A stretch of 62,699 nt of DNA from Rhizobium sp. Q54 (GTDB taxonomy: Bacteria > Pseudomonadota > Alphaproteobacteria > Rhizobiales > Xanthobacteraceae): positions 1-62,699 of the forward strand of contig CAMDSH010000021.1 of the NCBI GenBank assembly GCA_945907045.1. The letters are read 5' to 3'. Positions within the stretch are counted from its first letter, which is position 1, and each line of letters begins with the position of its first letter. Shown here piece after piece: positions 17,545 to 27,025 of the stretch. Under the pieces are notes generated by a model. The model searched no databases. It was not told the DNA's origin and saw only the letters and a program-made list of their open reading frames with translations. A program made the position numbers and the translations under genes.

Positions 17545-18006
17545 ATGCTCAACGACATCTACAACAACAAAATCCTCGAATTGGCGGGCAATATCCCGCG
17601 TCTCGGGCGGCTTTCCGACGCCGGGGCGAGCGCCACCGCCCATTCCAAGCTGTGCGGCTCGACCGTGACCGTGGACCTGAAAATGGACGGTCCCGTGGTC
17701 ACTGACTTCGCCCATGAGGTGAAGGCCTGCGCGCTCGGCCAAGCTTCGTCCTCGATCATGGCGCGGCATGTCGTCGGCGCGAAGGCGGATGAACTGCGCG
17801 GTTTGCGCGAGACCGTACGCAAGATGCTCAAAGAAAACGGTGCGCCGCCGTCCGGCAAATGGGCGGACATCGCCGTGCTCGAGCCGGTGCGCGACTACAA
17901 GGCGCGCCACGCATCGACCATGTTGACGTTCGATGCTGTGGTATCGGCCATCGACCAGATCGAAAACAAGCGCAACGGCGCGGCTGGAAAGATCGCGGCG
18001 GAATAA
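17545..18006 (+). CDS. NifU/IscU-like Fe-S scaffold protein lacking the third cysteine
   Basis: 153 residues related to the IscU/NifU N-terminal fold. Two of the usual cluster-ligating cysteines are present: C37 (HSKLCGSTVTVDL) and C62 (EVKACALGQASSS). Where IscU has His-Cys the sequence reads RHASTMLTF, with H122 followed by Ala. It may hold a cluster with other ligands or act in a different role. It is divergent from folE and is not in an isc or suf operon. Confidence 0.85.
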   Translation: MLNDIYNNKILELAGNIPRLGRLSDAGASATAHSKLCGSTVTVDLKMDGPVVTDFAHEVKACALGQASSSIMARHVVGAKADELRGLRETVRKMLKENGAPPSGKWADIAVLEPVRDYKARHASTMLTFDAVVSAIDQIENKRNGAAGKIAAE

Positions 18007-18025
18007 TCCGAAAAGGTTGCTGAAA

Positions 18026-19366
18026 TTATTCCGCGTGGGCCAGTGTGCGCGGCTGGTCGTGCGAGTCGGAGACATCCGGGCGCTCGGCAACGACGGGCTT
18101 GGCACAATTGGCGGCAAGCAGCGGGAAATTTTGCGAAATCCCGGAATTGCCGAGGCGGATGGAGGTCACGGCGCTGCCGCTCGACGTTGCCACCGTCAAC
18201 GAGCGGTTGCCCATATCAGCCAGCGTCTTGATGAGCGCGGCCGGAACGGCGCCCGTTGCCACCGTGTTGAGCTCGAACGGCCCGGCAACGCGCTCCGACG
18301 AGACGATTGCGAGCTGGGTGAATTTACCGCCGACGTGCAGCGTAACTTTCTTGAGCGGATCGGGAGCGCGCTGCGCGTCGCCTCCGCGGCGGCGCTCGGT
18401 ATAGCTCACGCGATAGGTGTCGGCGCTCGCACCGCAAGCGACCGTAAGATCGAAGTTGCCGATGTTGTCACCCTCGACCGTGAGCGGATGCCGCCGCGCC
18501 AGCACGGCAGCGCCGGAATTATCCGTCATCGCCCAGCCGCTCTGCGAGACGCGCGTCACGCGCGTGCCGTTGGTTGCGGCCGGCGACGACGCGGCGACAG
18601 GCGCGCTTTGCGTAGCGGGCTCGCGCTCAACCGGCGCGTCGGCGGTGTCGAGACGGATGCGGCGCAGTTCATCGCGCGAGAGCGCGCGCATCGGTTCCCA
18701 CGGCGGAATTCGTAAAGCCAGATCGAGCAGTTCGATGGCGCCGCCCATCTCGGCGGTGTATTGCGCCAGCCGCCCGATGTCGCGCTGCACCAGCACGAGG
18801 TCCTCGGCGGAATAAGTTGCCGCAGTCGGATCGTCGCGCCGGTCGCCGAGCCATATCTGGTGCACCATCACGCGCGCTTCCGCCGGCACGAAGCGCTTCA
18901 CGCCGCCCAGCAGCACGAAGGCGCACATCGATTCGCAATCGGCGCGCGGCGAGAGCGTGGCGCGGGTCTCGCCGTCCTCGGCGATTATGCTGGTCTTGCC
19001 GACTGTAGTGGCGAGATCGAGCCTGCGGATTTCGCGCCCGAGTGCGATGGCGCCCAGCACCGAGCCGCCGTCGGAATCGAATGCGATCGACGTGCCGCGC
19101 AGGTCGCGGCCTTGCATGAAGGCGAGGAATTCGCGCGGCGTCTCGGCGGTGATCGCGCCAAAAGCGGAAATCCAGACGCGGCATTTCTGCGCGCAAGCCG
19201 CCGCCGGTCCCTCGCGGCGCAATTCGAAACGCATGGGAAGGTTGCGGCTTTCGTTGCGGCCTTCCGGCGCCGCCGTCGCGGGCACAACTATGGGCGCGAC
19301 AAGAGAAGCCGGCGCGCAAAGCGCGCACAGAAGAATCGCAACGGCAATGACAAGGAACCGGATCAT
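18026..19366 (-). CDS. Periplasmic ClpP/crotonase-like protein (COG3904 type)
   Basis: 446 residues with a signal peptide (MIRFLVIAVAILLCALCAP). The N-terminal half resembles ClpP-fold periplasmic proteins: a glycine-rich turn in AFDSDGGSVLGAIALGREI, the probable nucleophile Ser in DCESMCAFVLLGGVKRFVP, and a His in ARVMVHQIWLG. The second half (from about residue 245) is a separate domain of unknown fold after a Ser/Ala linker. The start at 19366 has AGGGGGAA upstream. Proteolytic activity is plausible but unproven. Confidence 0.75.
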   Translation of the reverse strand: MIRFLVIAVAILLCALCAPASLVAPIVVPATAAPEGRNESRNLPMRFELRREGPAAACAQKCRVWISAFGAITAETPREFLAFMQGRDLRGTSIAFDSDGGSVLGAIALGREIRRLDLATTVGKTSIIAEDGETRATLSPRADCESMCAFVLLGGVKRFVPAEARVMVHQIWLGDRRDDPTAATYSAEDLVLVQRDIGRLAQYTAEMGGAIELLDLALRIPPWEPMRALSRDELRRIRLDTADAPVEREPATQSAPVAASSPAATNGTRVTRVSQSGWAMTDNSGAAVLARRHPLTVEGDNIGNFDLTVACGASADTYRVSYTERRRGGDAQRAPDPLKKVTLHVGGKFTQLAIVSSERVAGPFELNTVATGAVPAALIKTLADMGNRSLTVATSSGSAVTSIRLGNSGISQNFPLLAANCAKPVVAERPDVSDSHDQPRTLAHAE

Positions 19367-19534
19367 CAAGTTCCCCCTGGCCACTAATGCTTTGATTGAT
19401 TGGCGGGTTTATCCCACTTCTGCAAAGCTGGAGCGGCTTGTTACCCCTGCGTCATGTTTAAAGAGGGGGCGGATTCGGGTCTAGTGTAAAAAAGTCGCTA
19501 TCGCTTACCTTTCTTCCGTGAACATGGAACTTCG

Positions 19535-19879
19535 ATGCGCGTGGTGGCAGGGCTCAACGATCTGATATGCGCCGCCGCGCGGGCTCCGCGCGCCTTTGGC
19601 CGCGCTTTGGTGACGGTTTATCGCTATACGCTCGGCCCGCTCATCGGCCCGCGCTGCCGCCATCTGCCAACCTGCTCGGAATACGCCGACGAAGCACTCT
19701 CGCGTTATGGCCTGTGGGCGGGCGGCTGGATGACGCTCGCGCGCATTTTGCGCTGCCACCCTTACGGGACATCGGGACTGGATTTCGTGCCGCCCGCATT
19801 GCCCGGTAAATCGCGCTGGTATATGCCGTGGCGCTATGGCCGCTGGCGGGGCGTGAACGACACTCCCGCAAAGCCTTGA
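19535..19879 (+). CDS. yidD: Membrane protein insertion efficiency factor YidD
   Basis: 114 residues of the YidD family, which helps YidC insert inner-membrane proteins. The signature is LGPLIGPRCRHLPTCSEYADEAL followed by RILRCHPYGTSGLDFVPP, with the conserved Cys residues; the N-terminus is amphipathic. It lies 47 bases upstream of thrS rather than beside rnpA, an order also seen in other Hyphomicrobiales. Confidence 0.93.
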   Translation: MRVVAGLNDLICAAARAPRAFGRALVTVYRYTLGPLIGPRCRHLPTCSEYADEALSRYGLWAGGWMTLARILRCHPYGTSGLDFVPPALPGKSRWYMPWRYGRWRGVNDTPAKP

Positions 19880-19926
19880 ACGCTTACCTGCGCTCGTTCG
19901 CAGGAGTGAGCAAAAGGAGTTGAACA

Positions 19927-21867
19927 ATGGTCGCGGTGACCTTTCCCGACGGCGCACGCCGTGAATACCCCCAAAGCACAACCGGCCTCGACATCGCCAA
20001 GGGCATCTCGCCCTCGCTGGCGAAGCGCACCGTCGCGATGGCGCTCGACGGCAAGGTCGTCGACCTTTCCGACAAGATCGAGCGCGACGCCAAGATCGAA
20101 TTTCTCACCCGCGAGGACCCGCGCGCACTCGAATTAATCCGGCATGACGCCGCGCACGTTCTCGCCGAAGCCGTGCAGACACTGTGGCCGGGCTCACAGG
20201 TGACCATCGGTCCAGTGATCGAGAACGGTTTCTATTACGACTTCTTTCGCAACGAGCCGTTCACGCCGGAAGACTTCGCCGCGATCGAAAAAAAGATGAA
20301 AGAGATCGTCGCGAAGGACCAGCCTTTCACCAAGGAAGTGTGGTCGCGCGACGAGACCAAGAAAGCTTTCCGCGACAAGGGCGAGGCCTTCAAGGTCGAA
20401 CTGGTGGACACCATTCCCGCCGACCAGCAGATCAACATTTATAAGCAAGGCGAGTGGTTCGATCTCTGCCGTGGCCCGCACATGACCTCGACGGGCAAAG
20501 TCGGCAACGCCTTCAAGCTGATGAAGGTGGCGGGCGCCTATTGGCGCGGCGACGCGAAGAACCCGATGCTCACTCGCATCTACGGAACTGCATTCGCCAA
20601 GCAGGAAGAACTCGACGCTTACCTCAAGCAGATCGAGGAAGCCGAGAAGCGCGACCACCGCCGCCTGGGCCGCGAGATGGATCTCTTCCATTTCCAGGAG
20701 GAAGCGCCGGGCTCCGTGTTCTGGCACGCCAAAGGCTGGACGCTGTTTCAGGCGCTGGAGAATTACATCCGCCGCGCGCAAGCAGGCGCCGGATATGTCG
20801 AGGTGAACTCGCCGCAGTTGATGGACCGCGAAATGTGGGTCACCACCGGTCACATCCCGACTTATAACGACATGATGTTCCTCACCGCCAAGCGCGAGGA
20901 GGACGAGCGCGTTTATGCCATCAAGCCGATGAACTGCCCCGGCCATGTGCAGATTTTCAAGAACGGCCTGAAATCGTATCGCGAACTTCCCATCAAGATC
21001 GCCGAGTTCGGCAAGGTGCACCGGTTTGAGCCGTCCGGCGCGCTGCACGGGCTGATGCGCGTGCGCGCGTTCACGCAGGACGACGCGCATGTCTTCATCA
21101 CCGAAAGCCAGATCGCCGAAGAGTCGCTCAAGATCAACGATCTCATTCTGTCGATCTATAAGGACTTCGGATTCGACGACGTGCGCATCAAGTTCTCCGA
21201 CCGCCCGGAAAAGCGAATCGGCGACGACGCCGTGTGGGACAAGGCGGAAGCCGCGCTGATGAAGGCGCTGGAAGCATCGGGCCGTCCGTGGACGCTCAAC
21301 AAAGGCGAAGGCGCGTTCTACGGGCCGAAGCTGGAATATGTTTTGCGCGACGCCATCGGGCGCGACTGGCAATGCGGAACCGTGCAGGTCGATCTCAATC
21401 TGCCCGGACGGCTCGGCGCGTTCTATATCGACGAGCATTCCAACAAGGTGACGCCGGTGATGCTGCACCGCGCGATGTTCGGCTCGCTGGAGCGTTTCAC
21501 CGGAATCCTGATCGAGCACTACGAAGGAAAATTTCCACTCTGGCTCGCGCCGACGCAGGCTGTGATTGCGACCATCACTTCGGATGCCGACGATTTCGCA
21601 CGCGAGGCGGCAGCAGCGGCCCAGCGCGCGGGACTGCGCGCCGACCTCGATTTGCGTAACGAAAAAATCAACTACAAGGTGCGCGAGCACTCGCTGGCGA
21701 AAGTCCCGGCGATGCTCGTCGTCGGCAAGAAAGAAGCCGCCGAGCGCAGCGTTTCGATCCGCCGTCTGGGTCAGGAGCAGCAGCAACAGATGCCGCTCGA
21801 TGCCGCGCTGAAAATGTTGGCTGATGAAGCTGTCGCGCCGGACGTGAAACGCGCCAATAAAGCCTAG
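19927..21867 (+). CDS. thrS: Threonyl-tRNA synthetase
   Basis: 646 residues, full length. Domains in order: TGS (1-60), editing domain with HDAAH (H73, H77), class II catalytic core with [14 protein letters not shown] near residue 334 and the [11 protein letters not shown] motif, and a C-terminal anticodon-binding domain from about 540. It charges tRNA-Thr. Ribosome site AAGGAG is 7 bases before the ATG. Its last 4 bases overlap the 3' end of the convergent gene. Confidence 0.98.
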   Translation: MVAVTFPDGARREYPQSTTGLDIAKGISPSLAKRTVAMALDGKVVDLSDKIERDAKIEFLTREDPRALELIRHDAAHVLAEAVQTLWPGSQVTIGPVIENGFYYDFFRNEPFTPEDFAAIEKKMKEIVAKDQPFTKEVWSRDETKKAFRDKGEAFKVELVDTIPADQQINIYKQGEWFDLCRGPHMTSTGKVGNAFKLMKVAGAYWRGDAKNPMLTRIYGTAFAKQEELDAYLKQIEEAEKRDHRRLGREMDLFHFQEEAPGSVFWHAKGWTLFQALENYIRRAQAGAGYVEVNSPQLMDREMWVTTGHIPTYNDMMFLTAKREEDERVYAIKPMNCPGHVQIFKNGLKSYRELPIKIAEFGKVHRFEPSGALHGLMRVRAFTQDDAHVFITESQIAEESLKINDLILSIYKDFGFDDVRIKFSDRPEKRIGDDAVWDKAEAALMKALEASGRPWTLNKGEGAFYGPKLEYVLRDAIGRDWQCGTVQVDLNLPGRLGAFYIDEHSNKVTPVMLHRAMFGSLERFTGILIEHYEGKFPLWLAPTQAVIATITSDADDFAREAAAAAQRAGLRADLDLRNEKINYKVREHSLAKVPAMLVVGKKEAAERSVSIRRLGQEQQQQMPLDAALKMLADEAVAPDVKRANKA

Positions 21868-22859
21868 CGCGCCATCACTTCGATATCGCCATCGACGCCG
21901 GTGACGACCTTGAATTCGCGCTCGAACACCTTGCCCTCGTTGCGGGCGATGGCGCGGTATTCGCCTTCCGCCAGCACCACGCGCGGAAACGCACCAATCG
22001 ATTCCTTGATCACGTCACCGCCGGGCGTGAGCACCGACCACGCGGTATTGGCCAGCGCCTCGCCGCCGCGCTCGCTCACCAGTTTGAGCGTGATGATGGC
22101 CGCGCGATGCGTGACGGTAACGTCGGTGAGCTTGCCGGCAGCGACGCGAATGTCAGAGCGCACCATCGAATTGCCGTCGCCGTAATTCGAGACGATGTAA
22201 TAAGTCCCTTCCGGGACAATGACGGTGTCGCCGGTCATCACGCGCTCGGCCACCGGACGCTTGTCGCCGGCCTCGAACTGGCTGCCGGGATAGATGTCGA
22301 AGGAAATCTGTCCGGCTGGAATTCGCACGTCGCCGACGCGGCCTTGCAGCACCAGTCCGCCGGCGGGAAGATCGAAAGTCTCGCGCACCGTTTCCGAACG
22401 CAGTTGCACCGGGCGCACCGCATTCGCGAGACCGAAGCCGACATGCACGATGTAATTTCCCGGCGGGAGTACGATGGCCGGCGCCGGCAACTTCTCTTCC
22501 TTGATGAGACGGAACGCGCCGGACGCATCCGGCTTGCTGGCATAAACGCGCCAGATGAGACCGCCGGTGACGGGCGCTGCGTCCTTGCCGAAGCGGGCGC
22601 TGAGCAACAACGCGGACTGCCCCGCCGGCACCATCGGCGCGGCCTGCGTGGGTGGCGGCGGCGTTTGCGATGGCGAGAACAGGCTGGACGGCGGCGGCGA
22701 GGGCGCAACCAGCGCGTTCGATGGCGACGAGGAGAGCAGCGAAGGCTGCTGCGCGAACGATTGCGGGGTAAGCCCCAAGAAAAGCCCAAAGGCAAGCGAC
22801 AGCGCGGCCGCTGGCAGCCACCGGCTTGCGCGAATTATCCATGCTCCCGTCATGTGCAT
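21864..22859 (-). CDS. Exported proline-rich protein of unknown function
   Basis: 331 residues with a signal peptide ([20 protein letters not shown]) and a Pro/Ser-rich linker at about 38-80. The remainder is a run of beta-rich modules, such as [55 protein letters not shown] and [20 protein letters not shown]. These resemble repeated carboxypeptidase-regulatory-like or Ig-like folds. It is probably periplasmic or surface-associated. The start could be 22859 or the ATG two codons on. Function unknown. Confidence 0.7.
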   Translation of the reverse strand: MHMTGAWIIRASRWLPAAALSLAFGLFLGLTPQSFAQQPSLLSSSPSNALVAPSPPPSSLFSPSQTPPPPTQAAPMVPAGQSALLLSARFGKDAAPVTGGLIWRVYASKPDASGAFRLIKEEKLPAPAIVLPPGNYIVHVGFGLANAVRPVQLRSETVRETFDLPAGGLVLQGRVGDVRIPAGQISFDIYPGSQFEAGDKRPVAERVMTGDTVIVPEGTYYIVSNYGDGNSMVRSDIRVAAGKLTDVTVTHRAAIITLKLVSERGGEALANTAWSVLTPGGDVIKESIGAFPRVVLAEGEYRAIARNEGKVFEREFKVVTGVDGDIEVMAR

Positions 22860-22965
22860 ATCGCCGCCGTTGTCGTGCGAAATCGCGGCAATTTCAAGCC
22901 ACCGCCGGCGGTTTGTCACCCCCGAGGTGCTATGCTAGGCGCAGCCTGGAATTACAGAGGTTTTA

Positions 22966-23535
22966 ATGCTCGACGCCCTGCAATTGCTCAAGACCCGCCG
23001 CTCGGTCAAGCCGATGGAAATGACCAGCCCCGGCCCCAGCGCAAGCGAGATCGACACGCTGATCACCATCGCCTCGCGCGTGCCCGACCACGGCAAGCTC
23101 ACGCCCTGGCGCTTCATCGTGTTCGAAGGCGATGCCCGCCTCAAAGCCGGCGAGAAAATCGCCGAAGTTTTTCGCGCCAACAACTCGCAGGCCACCCCCG
23201 AGCAGATCGAGTTCGAGCGCAAGCGGCTCGCGCGCGCGCCGCTCGTCATCGCGGTGGTCAGCCGCGCCGGTCAGCACGTGAAAATCCCGGAGTGGGAACA
23301 GCAACTCTCGGCGGGCGCAGCCTCCATGAGTCTCGTGTTCGCCGCGCATGCGCTCGGCTATGCCGCAAGCTGGCTCACCGAATGGTACGGCTACGACCGC
23401 CGCGTGCTCGACGCACTCGGCCTGTCGGCGCAGGAGCGCATGGCGGGGTTCGTCCACATCGGCAAACCGGCGCGTCCGCCGGAAGATCGCCCGCGCCCGC
23501 CGCTTAAAGAAATCACAACCCGCTACGACGGCTGA
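22966..23535 (+). CDS. Nitroreductase-family protein
   Basis: 189-residue FMN-dependent nitroreductase family member, similar in size to YdjA-type proteins. It starts with LLKTRRSVKPM, has IASRVPDHGKLTPWRFIVFE and the mid motif SAGAASMSLVFAAHALGYAA, and ends in HIGKPARPPEDRPRPPL. It lies 8 bases before a flavin reductase-like gene, so the two flavoproteins may be co-expressed. Substrate unknown. Confidence 0.9.
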   Translation: MLDALQLLKTRRSVKPMEMTSPGPSASEIDTLITIASRVPDHGKLTPWRFIVFEGDARLKAGEKIAEVFRANNSQATPEQIEFERKRLARAPLVIAVVSRAGQHVKIPEWEQQLSAGAASMSLVFAAHALGYAASWLTEWYGYDRRVLDALGLSAQERMAGFVHIGKPARPPEDRPRPPLKEITTRYDG

Positions 23536-23543
23536 GAGCATCC

Positions 23544-24149
23544 ATGTTCTACGATCCCCGCAAGCCAAACCGCCCGCTCGAACACGATCCGTTCAAGGCC
23601 ATCGTCTCGCCGCGCCCGATCGGCTGGATCACGTCCATGAGCGCCAAGGGCGAACTCAATCTCGCGCCCTACTCTTATTTCAACGGCGCGATGAGCAAGC
23701 CCAACATCATCATGTTCTCCAGCGAAGGGCATAAAGACTCGGTCGCTTTCATCGAGGAGACCAAAGAGTTCGTGTGCTCACTTGCGACCTGGGATCTGCG
23801 CGACGCCATGAATCAGTCTTCGGGCCCCTATCCGCGCGGCGTGAATGAAATGGAGCGCGCCGGCCTCAAGCCCGCGCCTTGCGTGATGGTGAAGCCGCCA
23901 CGCGTTGCCGCCTCGCCCTGTGCGCTCGAATGCAAGCTGCTGAAAATCGTAACGCTCAACGATGTCGACGATAAGCCGCTCGACCAGTACGTCGTGTTCG
24001 GCCAAGTGGTCGGCGTGCATATCGACGACAAGTTCATCAAGGACGGCATGCTGGATACCGCCGCGATGAAGCCGATCGCGCGCTGCGGCTACCGCGACTA
24101 TGCGGTCGTCGACAAAGTGTTCCAGATGACGCGTCCGACGATGGTCTAA
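23544..24149 (+). CDS. Flavin reductase-like domain protein
   Basis: 201 residues of the flavin reductase/FMN-binding split-barrel family. Motifs are AIVSPRPIGWITSMSAKGE, LAPYSYFNGAMSKPNIIMFS and KEFVCSLATWDLRDAMNQS. Members bind FMN and either reduce free flavin for a partner or act alone. Close coupling with the upstream nitroreductase gene suggests a shared function (inference). Confidence 0.88.
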   Translation: MFYDPRKPNRPLEHDPFKAIVSPRPIGWITSMSAKGELNLAPYSYFNGAMSKPNIIMFSSEGHKDSVAFIEETKEFVCSLATWDLRDAMNQSSGPYPRGVNEMERAGLKPAPCVMVKPPRVAASPCALECKLLKIVTLNDVDDKPLDQYVVFGQVVGVHIDDKFIKDGMLDTAAMKPIARCGYRDYAVVDKVFQMTRPTMV

Positions 24150-24281
24150 GGGCTTAACAATCGTAAAATTCCGCGGTTCGTCACGTTAAGGTCACATAGA
24201 TAGGCGAGCCGTCTTCACCATATTCATGCGAAGCACTTGTCCGGCTGCGGGCGGGGCCGGATCATTGGGGTGAGGGAGACG

Positions 24282-25313
24282 ATGGTGTTCGAAGGCCTGT
24301 TCGGACGCGCGCGCAATGGGGATCGCGCCGTCAATGCCAGCGCGGAACCGGCTCGCCCGGTGATCGCACGCCCCAGCATCGGCCTTGCGCTCGGCGGCGG
24401 CGCGGCGCGCGGCTTCGCCCATATCGGCGTCATGCGCACGCTGCTCGCCCACGGCATCGTGCCGGAAGTGATCGTCGGCACATCCATCGGCGCGGTCGTC
24501 GGCGGCTGCTATGCCGGCAAACAACTCGACAGTCTTGAGCAATGGGCGCGCAGTCTCACTTTTCGCGGCGTGCTCGGCTATCTCGACATCAGCCTTTCAG
24601 GTGCGGGCCTCATCAACGGCGGCCAGCTCGCGAGCCGGCTGGAAGAAGCGCTCGGAAAAACTCATATCGAGGAATTGCCGATCCGTTTCGCGGCAATCGC
24701 GACTGAAATCAACACTGGCCACGAAATCTGGCTCACGCACGGCCGCGTGGTTGACGCCATGCGCGCGTCATACGCGCTGCCGGGAATTTTTCCGCCCGTT
24801 CGCATCGGCGGACGCTGGCTGGTGGACGGCGCACTGGTCAATCCGGTGCCGGTGTCGGCGGCGCGCGCGCTCGGCGCCCGGCTGGTCATCGCCGTCAACG
24901 TCAACTCGGATTTGTCCGGGCGCGGCACCGTCATTTCCAACCACGGATCGGACGAGAGCGACGAGCAGGCGTATGAGGCCGAGGAAAAGAGCACCGGCCT
25001 GCGCGGCCTGTTCGGCATCGAGCGTTCGCTGCGCCGGCAATTCGTCAATATTGGCGGACGGCCGAACATTCCGCACGTCATGATCGAAGCCTTCAACGTG
25101 ATGCAGGATCGCATCACGCGCGCGCGCCTCGCGGGCGATCCGCCCGACGTGTCGATCAATCCGCGCATCGGCCCGATCGGCTGGTTCGACTTCCACCGCG
25201 GCGAGGAAGCCATCAAGATCGGCGCCGAGGCTGCCGAAAAAGCGATGGACTCGATCAACGAGGCCATCGCCATGCTCTCGCACCCGGTCCCCGCCAACGG
25301 TTCGCCGAAATAA
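24282..25313 (+). CDS. Patatin-like phospholipase
   Basis: 343 residues with the complete patatin catalytic set: oxyanion loop GLALGGGAARGFAHIG, nucleophile elbow GTSIG (S68) and the DGA motif in WLVDGALVNPVPV (Asp of the Ser-Asp dyad). It resembles the RssA/YchK group, with no signal peptide. The ATG at 24282 has GAGGGAG upstream. It is convergent with the CBS-domain gene, 6 bases apart. Confidence 0.92.
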   Translation: MVFEGLFGRARNGDRAVNASAEPARPVIARPSIGLALGGGAARGFAHIGVMRTLLAHGIVPEVIVGTSIGAVVGGCYAGKQLDSLEQWARSLTFRGVLGYLDISLSGAGLINGGQLASRLEEALGKTHIEELPIRFAAIATEINTGHEIWLTHGRVVDAMRASYALPGIFPPVRIGGRWLVDGALVNPVPVSAARALGARLVIAVNVNSDLSGRGTVISNHGSDESDEQAYEAEEKSTGLRGLFGIERSLRRQFVNIGGRPNIPHVMIEAFNVMQDRITRARLAGDPPDVSINPRIGPIGWFDFHRGEEAIKIGAEAAEKAMDSINEAIAMLSHPVPANGSPK

Positions 25314-25319
25314 TTCGCG

Positions 25320-25751
25320 TTACGCGGTCTGGATGTAACCCCGCAGCGCCTCGGATTCGGATTCCATCTCCCCGACGCGAAACTTGACCACGTCGCCGAT
25401 CGAGACGATCCCGGCAAGGCGTCCCGCCACGACCACCGGCAGGTGACGGAATTTTCCCGCCGTCATCCGCTCCATGATGCTGCTGATGTTTTCCTCTTCG
25501 CCGCAGGTGGCGACGTTGCGGGTCATCACCTGCCCCACCGTTTCCTGCAACGCGCCGGCACCTCGTTCTGCGAGCGCGCGCACAATATCGCGTTCGGAAA
25601 GGATGCCGACGATGTGCAAGTCGGCGCCGCAGATCACCACAGCGCCGATACGATGCGCCGACAGCAGCTTCGCGGCTGCGGCGAGATCGGCGGTCGGTTC
25701 GATGCTCACGACGTTGCCGCCTTTGGCGGCCAGAATGGTCTTCACGTTCAT
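25320..25751 (-). CDS. Two-CBS-domain protein
   Basis: 143 residues forming a tandem CBS pair: one unit from VSIEPTADLAAAAKLL to VGILSERDIVRALAERG, the other from VGQVMTRNVATCGEEENIS to AGIVSIGDVVKFRVG. Such stand-alone pairs bind adenosyl nucleotides and sense energy state. The start at 25751 has GGGAGA upstream. It follows the rhomboid gene on the same strand after 113 bases. Confidence 0.92.
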   Translation of the reverse strand: MNVKTILAAKGGNVVSIEPTADLAAAAKLLSAHRIGAVVICGADLHIVGILSERDIVRALAERGAGALQETVGQVMTRNVATCGEEENISSIMERMTAGKFRHLPVVVAGRLAGIVSIGDVVKFRVGEMESESEALRGYIQTA

Positions 25752-25864
25752 GGCAGTCTCCCTGTGCCCGGCGGCGGGAGAGCTACCCGCTAAACCGGGT
25801 ATGGGAGAACGATCACGCCGTTGATTGGGTTCCGTCAAGCGCCAAACGGAATGAAAGCACTGCC

Positions 25865-26620
25865 TTAATGCCGCGTTGCGTCCGGCTCTTGCGGCTCCGG
25901 CTGCGCGGGTACCGGATCGAAAAACGTGAACAGCAACAGCCCGGCGAGGAATCCGCCGATATGCGCCTGCCATGCGACCGACTGCTCGTCTCCGGTGATG
26001 GGGAGCGAACCGAGCCCGAACAGGATATTGAGCCCGAACCAGACCGCGAGGAACGCCAGCACGCGCGCATCGCGCAACACGCCGCTCAGCGGTATCGCCG
26101 GGACTCTGTAAGAGTCCTCGTTTTCGTCGTTGCGCCACATGCCGCCGAGCGGGCCGCCGCGTTGAAAGGCAAAGCGCATGGCAGCGCCCATCATGCCGGA
26201 GATCGAGGCCGAGGCGCCGATCATCGGGAATAACTCGCCGGCATGGGTGACAAGATGCAGCGCGGCGCCCGCCGCCGCCGTCACCGCGAAGAAGGCATAG
26301 AAACGCATGGGCCCGAACCGGCGCGCCACCGCACTGCCGAAAGGCAACAGCCACACCGCGTTGAATCCCAGATGAGTGATGTCGGCGTGGATGAATGCGT
26401 AAGTGATGAAGGTCCACACCTCGGCGCCGAAGCCGCCCGGCAAAGCGCCGCCGAGCAGCACGCTGGTTTCATAGCGCGCGGGGATGAACGCAAACCGTAG
26501 CAGGAATTCGATATCCTTTTCGTCCGCGAGCATCAGCATGCGCGCCGCGTGCACCAGCGCGAGCAGCGCCAGCACCACGACAACGCTTGCGGGGATATTG
26601 AAGAGAGGTTCGCGTTTCAC
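25865..26620 (-). CDS. Rhomboid-family intramembrane serine protease
   Basis: About 251 residues with six or more hydrophobic segments. Rhomboid motifs are YAFIHADITHLGFNAVWLLP, the catalytic Ser in GASASISGMMGA (S137 from this start), and the catalytic His in WQAHIGGFLAG (H220). It should cut other membrane proteins within the bilayer; the substrate is unknown. The start is uncertain: a GTG at 26620 (VKREPLFNIP) fits the usual family N-terminus, while the frame stays open to a GTG at 26695. Neither has a clear ribosome site. Confidence 0.85.
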   Translation of the reverse strand: MKREPLFNIPASVVVVLALLALVHAARMLMLADEKDIEFLLRFAFIPARYETSVLLGGALPGGFGAEVWTFITYAFIHADITHLGFNAVWLLPFGSAVARRFGPMRFYAFFAVTAAAGAALHLVTHAGELFPMIGASASISGMMGAAMRFAFQRGGPLGGMWRNDENEDSYRVPAIPLSGVLRDARVLAFLAVWFGLNILFGLGSLPITGDEQSVAWQAHIGGFLAGLLLFTFFDPVPAQPEPQEPDATRH

Positions 26621-26693
26621 AGGAGGGGAAATCCGTTGGACGCGGCCAGTTAGGCAGCTTCGATGCGCCTCGGCAAGCTGCGTTCGCGCGGGC

Positions 26694-26724
26694 ACAAAAA
26701 GAAAAAGGAGGGCTTTCGCCCTCC
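26694..26724 (-). terminator. Strong Rho-independent terminator on the minus strand
   Basis: GGAGGGC (26707-26713) and GCCCTCC (26718-26724) pair around CTTTCG-type loop bases. On the minus strand the stem is followed by TTTTTCTTTTT. No protein-coding gene ends just upstream on that strand, which points to a small RNA. Confidence 0.85.
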
Positions 26725-26855
26725 TTGAGCATCAAGCAAGGGTCACATCCCTCGCCTCCCCGTGCTCTAAAGTTCTGCGCCGGTGCTGGAGTTCCCAATC
26801 GGCGCCCGTGTGGTTCGACGAAGACCCTACGCCGGGTTTCGCGGCCTGCCAACAC
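26697..26855 (-). ncRNA. Candidate small RNA ending in its own terminator
   Basis: The region has no convincing protein gene but has structure on the minus strand. From 5' to 3': a GGCGCCG/CGGCGC hairpin, a stem GAGCA (26763-26767) with TGCTC (26727-26731) enclosing AGGG/CCCT, and the terminator at 26694-26724. A possible -10-like TTAAAA lies near 26864-26870, giving an RNA of about 160 bases. It matches neither the signal recognition particle RNA nor tmRNA by eye. Identity, exact 5' end and function are unknown. Confidence 0.4.
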
Positions 26856-27025
26856 AATCCCGTTTTTAACACTAACCCGCGAGCACGCGTTAACCGCGGC
26901 GCGTTTGCGCGCGCACGGCACGCGGCCTGCTCCCTCTGCCTCATCGCGGCGAAAAGCCCACCCGCTTTGTCCCGATCGGGGACAGCGCAAGCAGGCTGCG
27001 TCTCGCGACGGTACAGGGGTTCGTT

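Noticed and set aside
20194..21786. 530-residue minus-strand frame inside thrS
   Set aside because: Antisense shadow of a full-length threonyl-tRNA synthetase.
26697..26855. 6S, SRP or tmRNA identity for the candidate small RNA
   Set aside because: The expected signatures (SRP GGAAG-type loop, tmRNA tag and tRNA-like end, 6S single long bubble hairpin) are not seen.
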